A program made the position numbers and the translations under genes. Positions 8,995-16,799 of a stretch of DNA of 64,000 nt are shown in pieces. The stretch lies in assembly GCA_009692845.1 (NCBI GenBank), contig SHYK01000001.1, positions 244,400 through 308,399 of the forward strand, written 5' to 3'. Numbering within the stretch: position 1 is the first letter of the stretch; every line of letters begins with the position of its first letter. The stretch comes from Chloroflexota bacterium (lineage in GTDB: Bacteria > Chloroflexota > UBA6077 > SHYK01). The notes under the pieces were generated by a model. That model was not told the DNA's origin and ran no database searches. It was given only the letters and a program-made list of their open reading frames with translations.

Positions 8995-10986
8995 TCAAGA
9001 GCCGCCCGCGGGAGCGGTCAGCTGGATTCGGGCGGCGGTGCCGACGAGCTTGCCGCTGATGACACCGCGGCTGGTGAACTCGACCGCCGTTCGTTCTGTG
9101 AGCTGCACCTCGGCTGGAACCGGAAAGACATTGAGCATGCGGGTCTGGCTCCAATCGCCGCGCTGCCACCAGGCGGCGGGGTAGGCGACGTGGCGGTCGG
9201 TCGTGACCACGCGGTCGCCGTCTAGCCAGACGATATCGGTCAGGAAGGGCTCAGCCGGGTCGGAGTCGAGCCGCCAGAGGATGCCGAGGTGCGGGGATGC
9301 AAAGGGCTGACCCGTGGGCAATACGCCGAGACGCTCGTAAACGATGCCGCCTCCCACCGACCGATCGGTCGCCTGGGATAGGTGCTCCGACGCCCAACGC
9401 TGAAAGTCACCGGGCATGATCTCGAACACTCGCCGAGTCCAACCGGCGCCAGGAAGGACCTGCTCGTAGATTTGTCGGGCAGCGAAATCATGCCGCAACA
9501 ACTGAGTCTGGGGGTGCTCCTCGTTGGTCGTGACCTCCACGAGAGGACGGTCGTCGTCGCGGAATATGATGCCGTCGCGGCTATCGAAAAGGCGAACAAG
9601 GTCGAAATCGCGTTTAAGCAGTCGGGCAGTGACCGACGCTTGCTCGCTGTCATCCTCGTCGCCACCGATCAGGATGGCGGAATCGGAAGACCTGGCGGTG
9701 GCGGATGCGACCCTGACCAGGTCGTCGGTGTACGTCCAGGGGACGCCGTAGCCTCCTAGGGGCCAGAACTCATCATTTGTCAAGAAGAATGGAACGGCCA
9801 GGAGGAGCTGTGCCCCGGCGATGATGGCCAGGAGAGCGGTTCCGGAGTGGGTAACCAGGTGAGACGAGCGCTCGCTCACCGCCGCGGGTAGGGAGCGCGC
9901 AACGAGTCGAGCTAAGGGCTCGCTCACGGCCGCTATCCCGATGAGCAAAGGTGGAATCAGGTTAATGAAGTAGTAGGGGTAGAGATAGGGCAGCTGCCCG
10001 GCCTGGACCGGGCGGAGGAGCAGCAGGGTGGGAGTTGCAACCGTGATGACCATCGCCAACGCCACAGCCGCCCGGGCGGGGGCGGTTCGGCGGTCGCGCC
10101 AGGCGACGTAGCCGAGGAAAAGCCAGCCGGCCACGGCGGCCACCCGGGCGACTCCATCGATGATGCTGAATGGCGCCGCGGTCGAGTCGAGCATCTGGCC
10201 GGCCTGCCCGGCGATCGACTGATAGGCAACTCCGGTGACGACGATGGTCGCGCGCTCCAGGCTGCCCAGGGTCAGCTCCGGCACGATGGTCCGGGTGCTC
10301 TTCCAATCGAACTGGGACAGATCGGGCAGCAGGCTGAGGACCACCCAGGGGATGAGTAGAAAGGCGGCGCAGGCGAGCCCTATGGCAATCTTGCGAAGCG
10401 AGAAGGCACGATGAAAGGTGAGTACGCTGGCGAAGGCCACGAGATTGGGAATGCAGCTGAGGTGGATCTGGCTGCTGGCGGATACGGCTAAGCCCGTCAA
10501 CGCCCACCAGCGGGCACGCCCGGATCGACAGGCCAGAGCGAATGCCCAAAGGAATAGGATCGCGGCCGGTCCGATGAAGGCGTTCAGCCAGAGCCGTCGG
10601 CCGTAGATGACCAGCCACGGATTGACGGCCGTCAGGAGCGCGGCGAGGAGGGCCACGCGTTGGCCGAACAGGTCGCGGGCGAGGGCATAGGTGGCAGGAA
10701 TCATGGCGATGTTGAGAATCGCCACACAAATAGAAAGCCACTCATGATTGGAAGAGATCAGGGTGGGGGGCGCCAAGACGAAGGGGACGGTCGGCCCGTT
10801 CGCGATTCCGACCGATGAAAGCACTCCGGTTGGGAATGCTCCGGAGCGCACGATGTCCAGGGCAAGGCCGCTTACGGTCACGTCGTCGCCGCGATATTGG
10901 GCGATGTCGAGATTCCAGAGGCGAAGCAGGGCGCCCAGCAAGGTGATGGCGGCCAGCGCGCTCAGATGTGTGAAATGGGGTCTCAA
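8995..10986 (-). CDS. GT-C-like polytopic membrane protein
   Basis: 663 residues. The N-terminal helix 'LSALAAITLLGALLRLWNL' precedes 'YRGDDVTVSGLALDIV', with an Asp pair in the loop position of GT-C enzymes. Repeated hydrophobic segments follow to about residue 410. The remaining 250 residues are soluble and end in a beta-rich part with 'AYPAAWWQRGDWSQTRML', which resembles the YPTS-x-W-x-PG module of neighbours but is degenerate. It probably acts in surface polysaccharide or glycolipid modification; substrate unknown. The start codon overlaps the end of the preceding leftward gene by four bases, so they are translationally coupled. Confidence 0.68.
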   Translation of the reverse strand: MRPHFTHLSALAAITLLGALLRLWNLDIAQYRGDDVTVSGLALDIVRSGAFPTGVLSSVGIANGPTVPFVLAPPTLISSNHEWLSICVAILNIAMIPATYALARDLFGQRVALLAALLTAVNPWLVIYGRRLWLNAFIGPAAILFLWAFALACRSGRARWWALTGLAVSASSQIHLSCIPNLVAFASVLTFHRAFSLRKIAIGLACAAFLLIPWVVLSLLPDLSQFDWKSTRTIVPELTLGSLERATIVVTGVAYQSIAGQAGQMLDSTAAPFSIIDGVARVAAVAGWLFLGYVAWRDRRTAPARAAVALAMVITVATPTLLLLRPVQAGQLPYLYPYYFINLIPPLLIGIAAVSEPLARLVARSLPAAVSERSSHLVTHSGTALLAIIAGAQLLLAVPFFLTNDEFWPLGGYGVPWTYTDDLVRVASATARSSDSAILIGGDEDDSEQASVTARLLKRDFDLVRLFDSRDGIIFRDDDRPLVEVTTNEEHPQTQLLRHDFAARQIYEQVLPGAGWTRRVFEIMPGDFQRWASEHLSQATDRSVGGGIVYERLGVLPTGQPFASPHLGILWRLDSDPAEPFLTDIVWLDGDRVVTTDRHVAYPAAWWQRGDWSQTRMLNVFPVPAEVQLTERTAVEFTSRGVISGKLVGTAARIQLTAPAGGS

Positions 10987-13313
10987 CGGGTGGAGGTCTC
11001 GAGAATAAACTCGTCGTCGGGGAGCCGGTGCCCGTTTGGATCCTCGGCGGTGATCCGGGTTAGGTCGCTTCTGCGATAAAGGCCGACTGCCACCCGAAGG
11101 CCCTCGCCGGTCGCGTAAGGTTTCGGCAGGGCGACCGTGATGCGATCTCTGACCGGTTCGCCGGGGCGCCAGGACGGGGTGGGATAGAGCCCCGAGCGGG
11201 GCTCGGAATCAGACTGCGCCACCATGGCGCCGGTTGCATCCAACACGTGGACGAAAACGACGAGCGGATCCCTGGGCGGGGTCAATGCTCTCCATATGAG
11301 ATCGATGTCTAGAGTCACTGAGCCCACGGTCGCAGTGGGGGCAAGGCTTTCGAGCTGGACAGCGGATCCAAAGCGGGCCAGTGCGGACGTGGGTGGTCCG
11401 TCCGCGGTCGGGGTTTCGACGGTGACGGTTCCGAGAATCGGGTTCACCGGAGTCCCGTGGGCGTCCAGGACGGGAAGATCACCTCGGAACTGAAAATCGC
11501 TGGTGCCAGGAAGGCTCGGAGAGTAGTCGTGAAGACGGGGCTCGAGCAGCCCAACAAAGGGGGCAGGCGCGGATTCGGGGATCTTCAACCGGTAAGGGTC
11601 AGCAAATATGTCTCCGGGGCGCCAGAGATTGGTGGGGTAGTTCCCATCACCCGGCCAGCTATTGGTGGCGGCGACCGAGTTGGACTGGAGATCCAAGAGG
11701 TGAAGCCCGAGGGTGTAGGGGCGGTCGAAGGCGGCGAGCGATTTCCAGTAGAGGGTCACCTGCATCTCGTCGCCGGGGTGCACGCGGTCCACTTCCGCCC
11801 GATAGCCGATGAGCTGCGCCTTACCGCCGTAGGTGTAGTCAACGGGTACGGCAATTTGCGCGACCTGCGCGGCGGTTAGCCGGGGCGGTTGCTGGTATTG
11901 AGGAAGCACGATGAGGTTCAGAGACGAGGCGGACAACAACAATAGCCCGCCCGTTGTCGCGGACAGGGCAGTGAGTCCGAATGGCCGGGGCAGGGCGGCG
12001 AGACCGATCGCGAGGAGAGCGCTGGGAGCGACTATGGCCGGAAGCAGATAGCGGCCGGGGACCAGGGTGGGCGAGTTGAAAAAGATCGCCCGGTAGAGCG
12101 GAAGGGCGCCGACCACCAGGGCAAAACCAACCAGCAGCGCCACGCTCGGCACATGCGCGCGGTCCTTCAGAAGGCTTACGACCAGCCCGAGCCCAGCCAG
12201 GACAGTCAGGATGAGGAGCGCCCAGTAGATCACATCCGGGAAGGCGACGGTGCCCCAGCCAAATTCCCCCCAGAAGGTCCGAAAGGAGTTGGTGGCCAGC
12301 CCCGAGGCAAATTCAGCCGGACTTCGCTTACCAATGGTCTCAAAAAATGGTGAGACTTCCTGGAGAATCGCGGTGGCCTTCGCTCGATCGGCCAGGGGCC
12401 GTCCGAGCGCGAGGAAGTTCCGCAGGTACCACCAGCCGGCGATGAGCGCAGGCAGTGCCACAACGATCGCGGCGCGACGGGTCCCAGCGCTCACGGAAAC
12501 TCGGGCGATCTGGAGCAGCCTCGGCGTAATTGCTGCGATGCCTAAGGGCGCCAGCACGAGGGCGTTGTTCTTGCTGAGGAGCGCCAGGCCCAGGCTCAAG
12601 CCGAGCCAAGCGAAATCAACCCAGTTGCCAGCTGGCGATGAGACAAAGGCACTTCCCTTTTTCGGTTCGCTCGCATTTACAGAAGGTGGTGAGGGGCGCA
12701 AGAGGATGCGAAGCAAAGCCCAGAGGGTCATAGTGCCGGTGAGTGCGACCAGCGAGTCGTTGGTCAACGCACCGCCGATGAAGACCCAGGTCGGGTTGAA
12801 GGCGGCCACAGCGGTGGCGGACGGGGCCACTAGGGGGGAGGTTGGGAACAGCAGGCGAATGCAGAGGAAGACGAAAAACACGGCCGCCGCGCTGAGCAAT
12901 GCGCTGACCATGCGTCCCGCGATGATGAAGCGCTGCGGGTCGGTCCAGGGGAAGGACTCAGCGGTGGGATCGTGGAGCACCGCGTTGACCCCACCCAGGC
13001 GATCGCCGCGAAGGAAAAACGGGTTGACGACTGGAGTGGACGGCTCGGCGGTCAGGAATGGCCTGGCAGCGACCGCAGCCAACAAGTAGTAAAGCGGGGG
13101 CTGGTGACTTTCATCGAACCATTCGGTCAGCTGCCGGCCCGGTTCCGGAAGCGCCGCATGGCGGGCGATGTAGTCGACCAGCGCAAAGTGGCCGGTCTCG
13201 TCGTGGGCCTCGAAGGTCGGGAGGGTCACCGCCCAGTACGAACTGAGGGCCAATCGGATGAGCACGATGGTCAGTGCGATGTGAACCGAGCGGAGGGCCA
13301 GAACCCTTTGCAT
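10983..13313 (-). CDS. DUF2142-like membrane protein with two C-terminal beta modules
   Basis: 776 residues. After the first helix come 'FEAHDETGHFALVDYI' and 'DESHQPPLYYLLAAV', the acidic loop and PPLYY motif of DUF2142/GT-C-like proteins. About ten hydrophobic segments follow to residue 460. Two related soluble modules make up the C-terminus. The first has 'MQVTLYWKSL' and 'GNYPTNLWRPGDIFAD'. The second has 'LDIDLIWRAL', 'VVFVHVLDATG' and 'GLYPTPSWRPGEPVRD'. Each looks like a beta-sandwich of about 130 residues. Role unknown; an extracytoplasmic glycan-binding or donor-handling part is my inference. It starts three bases after the stop of the gene at 13317-15599 and overlaps the next by four. 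Confidence 0.7.
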   Translation of the reverse strand: MQRVLALRSVHIALTIVLIRLALSSYWAVTLPTFEAHDETGHFALVDYIARHAALPEPGRQLTEWFDESHQPPLYYLLAAVAARPFLTAEPSTPVVNPFFLRGDRLGGVNAVLHDPTAESFPWTDPQRFIIAGRMVSALLSAAAVFFVFLCIRLLFPTSPLVAPSATAVAAFNPTWVFIGGALTNDSLVALTGTMTLWALLRILLRPSPPSVNASEPKKGSAFVSSPAGNWVDFAWLGLSLGLALLSKNNALVLAPLGIAAITPRLLQIARVSVSAGTRRAAIVVALPALIAGWWYLRNFLALGRPLADRAKATAILQEVSPFFETIGKRSPAEFASGLATNSFRTFWGEFGWGTVAFPDVIYWALLILTVLAGLGLVVSLLKDRAHVPSVALLVGFALVVGALPLYRAIFFNSPTLVPGRYLLPAIVAPSALLAIGLAALPRPFGLTALSATTGGLLLLSASSLNLIVLPQYQQPPRLTAAQVAQIAVPVDYTYGGKAQLIGYRAEVDRVHPGDEMQVTLYWKSLAAFDRPYTLGLHLLDLQSNSVAATNSWPGDGNYPTNLWRPGDIFADPYRLKIPESAPAPFVGLLEPRLHDYSPSLPGTSDFQFRGDLPVLDAHGTPVNPILGTVTVETPTADGPPTSALARFGSAVQLESLAPTATVGSVTLDIDLIWRALTPPRDPLVVFVHVLDATGAMVAQSDSEPRSGLYPTPSWRPGEPVRDRITVALPKPYATGEGLRVAVGLYRRSDLTRITAEDPNGHRLPDDEFILETSTR

Positions 13314-13316
13314 AGG

Positions 13317-15599
13317 CTAGACGGTGGATGACGGAGCGACGATCTCAAGCTCCCCTAAGACGTTGGTATCACGCCCAGGGGCGGTCACCAGGCGCCGACC
13401 GGAAGAGTCGTACAAACCGACCAAAATTGAATACTTCCCTAAGGGTGCCGTGGAAGGAATCAGCAGGGTGTGGAAATCGGGAACCAGCTCCCCAGGTGCC
13501 CAGATCGAGGTTGGGTAGAGGCCCTGGTGAGGAGGCCGGTCGTCCTGGGCCACAGGTGGCTGGTCCAGCCGCGCGAGATGCACGAAAGCAGTGTAATCGG
13601 TAGCCAGCCGGGTCTTGGTGCACCAGTTGAGGGAAATCGGAAGCGGGTCTCCCGCGCGCGCCGTGGCCGGGATGAGCGGGGCTCCGAACAGCTGAAGGGC
13701 GCCGCCAAAGGTCCGACTCGGGTCATCCGGGGTGCAACGGGGGTCAGGAGCCGAAGCAATCTCGGAACTCCCGATCAGGACCGGGTAAACGATCTCGCCG
13801 CGCTGGTTGGTTGCATCCAGAGCGGTGCCTTGCTCGAGCTGATAGACGGAGAGGACCACTCGCACCGCGGTCGGGCCAGCGATGGGCGTGTCGACTGGCA
13901 CGGAAATCGAATCTTTCACTAGGTCGCCGGGCTGCCAGAAACTGGTCGGATAGCGGCCTGATCCTGGGTAAGCATCGATCTGTCCAATGCGCCCGCCATC
14001 GCGGCCAATGAGATGCAGGCCGATCGAGTAGTTCTGAGATGAGCGGCCCAACGCCTTCCAGAAAAGCTGCACTTCTATCGGCTCTCCAGCAGCGGTTTGG
14101 GGGGGGATCGCCGCCCCGGTCAGCTCTATCGTGTTTCCGAAGCGAATCTCGGGGTGGAGCGGAGCCGAGGCAAGCTCTGCCGCGGAGGTCAGCGAGTAGG
14201 GTTGATAGGCGGGAAGCAGCCACTGAATGGGGATGATGGCGGCGAGCCCGCTGAGGCCGACCGCGACGGCGAGAGCGACCTTCGGTCGGGTTCGCTCGGC
14301 AAGCGGGAGCAGGAGGCCGAGAGCGAAGAAGATCGCGACGCAGGCGATGGCCGGGAAAAGGAGGCGGCCAGTTGAAGCGAGGTTCATCGACGTCCAGCGG
14401 ATCAGCGCGGCGGCTTCAATGGCGAGCCAAGCGAGGGTGAGCCCGAGGACGGGGCGGTCGATGGTGTTGAATCGAGCCCTCAGGACCACGATCGCCCCGA
14501 GGGCGCCCGCCAGGGAGAGCACTGTATAGATGGCGTAGACCCAGGGCGCGGCGATGATGTCAAAGGTGCCGAAGATGCCCCAGAATCCCAGCCAGAAGCC
14601 GCGCAGTTCCTCCAGAGCGAAGGGCTCGGTCCGCACGCCGGAGACTTTCAACCAGGCGGATAGCCCGGTTGGATCGCCATAGAGCGACAGATTCCGCAAA
14701 TACCACCAGCCCGCCACAGTAGCCGCAGTGCCGCCGAGCAGGGCCCCATGGCCAACCAGGGCTCGCCATCCGCGAGGTTTCGCAGCGAGGGCGACGACGG
14801 CCAAGCTCAAGGGGACGAGGGCGAGCCCGCTCAGCTTGGTGAGGGCGCCGGCACCGGCCACCAGGCCCAGGGTCCAGGTGCGGGGGACCGTCAGAGCGCC
14901 TCGGAGGGTCGGCACGAGGAGCACTAGAAGCAGCGTGCTCACGGCCGCAACGGCGCTATCGTTGGCGACCGACGCGCTCACAAACAGGAACATCGGGTTG
15001 AAGGCGACCAGGCTCGCGGCGAGGAATGCGACGGTGGGCTCGGTGGGGACGACCCGTCGTCCGAGGAGATAGGCGGTGGCGACCGTGAGGAGACCGAAGG
15101 CGATGGACAGCAGGCGGCCTCGATGTACGGCGGCCACTCCCTGAAGGGTGGCTTCGTTGGACGGATGCACCACGCGGTTCTTGTTCCTGGAATCGGTGGA
15201 GGGGATTCCTACCAGTGCGTGAGGGTTGGCGGCCAGGCTGAGGATGTCGTCCGTGTCCAGATCGGCGATTGCCAGGCTGGCGAGGAAGTGGTAGAGCGGC
15301 GGCTGGCCGGCTTCCTGGGAGGGAGTGTCCGGTCGGTTGTCGGTTGGGTCAAGGATGGGCAGCCCATTGCCGTTGGCGATCTGCCGGATCATGAAAAACT
15401 GACGCATTTCGTCGCCCGCCTCGAGGGGAGGGGTAGCCGCTGAATACCAAAATGCCAGGGCCATGTAGGCCACCAGGATCGCCACGAGGCCGGCCCACTG
15501 CCGAGTAAGCTGCCATTGAAGGGGGACCGGCCATCGAGGCTTGGGCTCATTCAGGCCGTCCGGGCGGGACGGCGCTGCCGAGGGGCGGTCCAGTGCCAT
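13317..15599 (-). CDS. DUF2142-like membrane protein with two C-terminal beta modules
   Basis: 760 residues from ATG 15599. An in-frame ATG at 15623 lies inside tRNA-Ser on the other strand, so the later start is preferred. Helix 1 ('LVAILVAYMALAFWYSAA') is followed by 'PPLEAGDEMRQFFMI' and 'GQPPLYHFLASL', the DUF2142-type loop. Hydrophobic segments run to about residue 450. Two soluble modules follow, with 'VQLFWKAL' and 'GRYPTSFWQPGDLVKD', then 'ISLNWCTKT', 'TAFVHLAR' and 'GLYPTSIWAPGELVPD'. It is the promoter-proximal gene of the leftward series. Its promoter must lie in or beyond the tRNA-Ser gene. Function unknown beyond probable surface-glycan work. Confidence 0.7.
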   Translation of the reverse strand: MALDRPSAAPSRPDGLNEPKPRWPVPLQWQLTRQWAGLVAILVAYMALAFWYSAATPPLEAGDEMRQFFMIRQIANGNGLPILDPTDNRPDTPSQEAGQPPLYHFLASLAIADLDTDDILSLAANPHALVGIPSTDSRNKNRVVHPSNEATLQGVAAVHRGRLLSIAFGLLTVATAYLLGRRVVPTEPTVAFLAASLVAFNPMFLFVSASVANDSAVAAVSTLLLVLLVPTLRGALTVPRTWTLGLVAGAGALTKLSGLALVPLSLAVVALAAKPRGWRALVGHGALLGGTAATVAGWWYLRNLSLYGDPTGLSAWLKVSGVRTEPFALEELRGFWLGFWGIFGTFDIIAAPWVYAIYTVLSLAGALGAIVVLRARFNTIDRPVLGLTLAWLAIEAAALIRWTSMNLASTGRLLFPAIACVAIFFALGLLLPLAERTRPKVALAVAVGLSGLAAIIPIQWLLPAYQPYSLTSAAELASAPLHPEIRFGNTIELTGAAIPPQTAAGEPIEVQLFWKALGRSSQNYSIGLHLIGRDGGRIGQIDAYPGSGRYPTSFWQPGDLVKDSISVPVDTPIAGPTAVRVVLSVYQLEQGTALDATNQRGEIVYPVLIGSSEIASAPDPRCTPDDPSRTFGGALQLFGAPLIPATARAGDPLPISLNWCTKTRLATDYTAFVHLARLDQPPVAQDDRPPHQGLYPTSIWAPGELVPDFHTLLIPSTAPLGKYSILVGLYDSSGRRLVTAPGRDTNVLGELEIVAPSSTV

Positions 15600-15610
15600 A
15601 GAATTGTTGC

Positions 15611-15700
15611 GGAGGGGTCGCATAGTCTGGTCTAGTGCGTCCGACTCGAAATCGGATGAGCGGCAACGCTCCGGGGGTTCGAATCCCTCCCCCTCCGCCA
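15611..15700 (+). tRNA. tRNA-Ser (anticodon CGA)
   Basis: A class II tRNA. The acceptor arms GGAGGGG and CCCCTCC pair perfectly. The anticodon stem TCCGA/TCGGA encloses loop CTCGAAA with anticodon CGA. The long variable arm GAGCGGCAACGCTC is typical of serine tRNAs, and the T arm is GGGGG-TTCGAAT-CCCTC. The discriminator is G and the CCA end is encoded (15698-15700). It lies head to head with the membrane-protein gene starting at 15599, only 11 bases away. Confidence 0.95.
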
Positions 15701-15829
15701 GGACGCTGATTTACGAGTCCTCCGCTGGCGGTCGAGAGCACAAGTCCGTGGAGTTTGGTGGAGTGTGGTTAGCGCGCTTCGCCCGGGATGCAGAGGTTTA
15801 GAAGAAGGGGTCAAACTAGGTCCAATCAT

Positions 15830-15905
<76 letters not shown>

Positions 15906-15932
15906 CATTCAGAGGCCAAGAAGCCTCGCGAG

Positions 15933-15970
15933 ATCGAGCACAGGCCCGGGTATTGCCGGCTGTGCTCGAT
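15933..15970. terminator. Perfect 11-bp hairpin between tRNA-Pro and mazG
   Basis: Arms ATCGAGCACAG (15933-15943) and CTGTGCTCGAT (15960-15970) pair without mismatch around a GC-rich loop. The hairpin lies between the 3' end of tRNA-Pro and the convergent end of mazG, so a bidirectional transcript end is likely. There is no T run on either side, so intrinsic termination is not certain. Confidence 0.4.
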
Positions 15971-16004
15971 GCGTTTCCGCTGGGGGAAGCACGGTTTCGT
16001 GGGC

Positions 16005-16799
16005 TCAAGTCTCCTCGGCCTTTACTCGGTCCCAGATCTCATCTAACTCCTGCAATGAAAGCTGCTCGGGAAGTATCCCGCGGGACCGGCAGACGGCTTC
16101 AATAGCCTGGAACCGGCGCGAGAACTTCTCGCTCGCGGATTGGAGGGCCTGTTCAGCAGACAACCCGAGATGGCGCGCGAGATTGACGAGGGTAAAGAGC
16201 AGATCGCCTAGCTCCTCTTCTTGCTCGCTCGGCGCGGCTGCCTGAAGCTCAGCCGCCTCCTCGCGAACTTTGTCGATCACGCCATCCGCGGTTGGCCAAT
16301 CGAAGCCGACATGAGCGGCGCGGCTCTGGAGGCTCTGGGCACGGACTAGCGCGGGCAGGGCAGGTGACACGCCGGTAAGGACCGAAACGCGATCGCCCCG
16401 CTCGGACTGTTTGATGGCTTCCCACTGACGAAGCACCTCCGCGGTGGTCGTGGCCGTGGCGCTGCCGAAGATGTGCGGATTCCGACGAACGGTCTTCGCC
16501 ACCCCTGCCTCGGCGATGTCCGCTAGGTTGAAAGTGCCCGCCTGGCCGGCGAGCTCGGCGTGGGTCAGTACCAGGGTGAGCACGTCAGCTAGCTCTTCCG
16601 CGAGCTGAGCAGGCTCGCCTTGATCGATGGCCTCCGCCACTTCATAGGCTTCTTCAACCAGATAATCGCGGAGGCTCTGGTGGGACTGTTCGAGGCACCA
16701 GGGGCATCCCTGGTCCGGCGAGTAAAGCCGCGCAATCAGCTCGGTGAGGTGCTGAAATGGTGGCGGCGATTGTCTTTCGGAAGGCCTGGCTTCGTTCAT
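16005..16799 (-). CDS. mazG: Nucleoside triphosphate pyrophosphohydrolase MazG
   Basis: 264 residues with two MazG domains. MazG hydrolyses (d)NTPs to NMP and pyrophosphate and is linked to house-cleaning and stringent-response control in other bacteria. The first domain has '[20 protein letters not shown]' and the metal-binding helices '[10 protein letters not shown]' and '[11 protein letters not shown]' (ExxE...ExxD). It is followed by 'RRNPHIFG'. The second has '[11 protein letters not shown]' and '[18 protein letters not shown]'. Its ATG overlaps the stop of the YfhO-like gene by four bases (16796-16799), so the pair is co-translated. A functional link to the membrane protein is not evident. 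Confidence 0.93.
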   Translation of the reverse strand: MNEARPSERQSPPPFQHLTELIARLYSPDQGCPWCLEQSHQSLRDYLVEEAYEVAEAIDQGEPAQLAEELADVLTLVLTHAELAGQAGTFNLADIAEAGVAKTVRRNPHIFGSATATTTAEVLRQWEAIKQSERGDRVSVLTGVSPALPALVRAQSLQSRAAHVGFDWPTADGVIDKVREEAAELQAAAPSEQEEELGDLLFTLVNLARHLGLSAEQALQSASEKFSRRFQAIEAVCRSRGILPEQLSLQELDEIWDRVKAEET

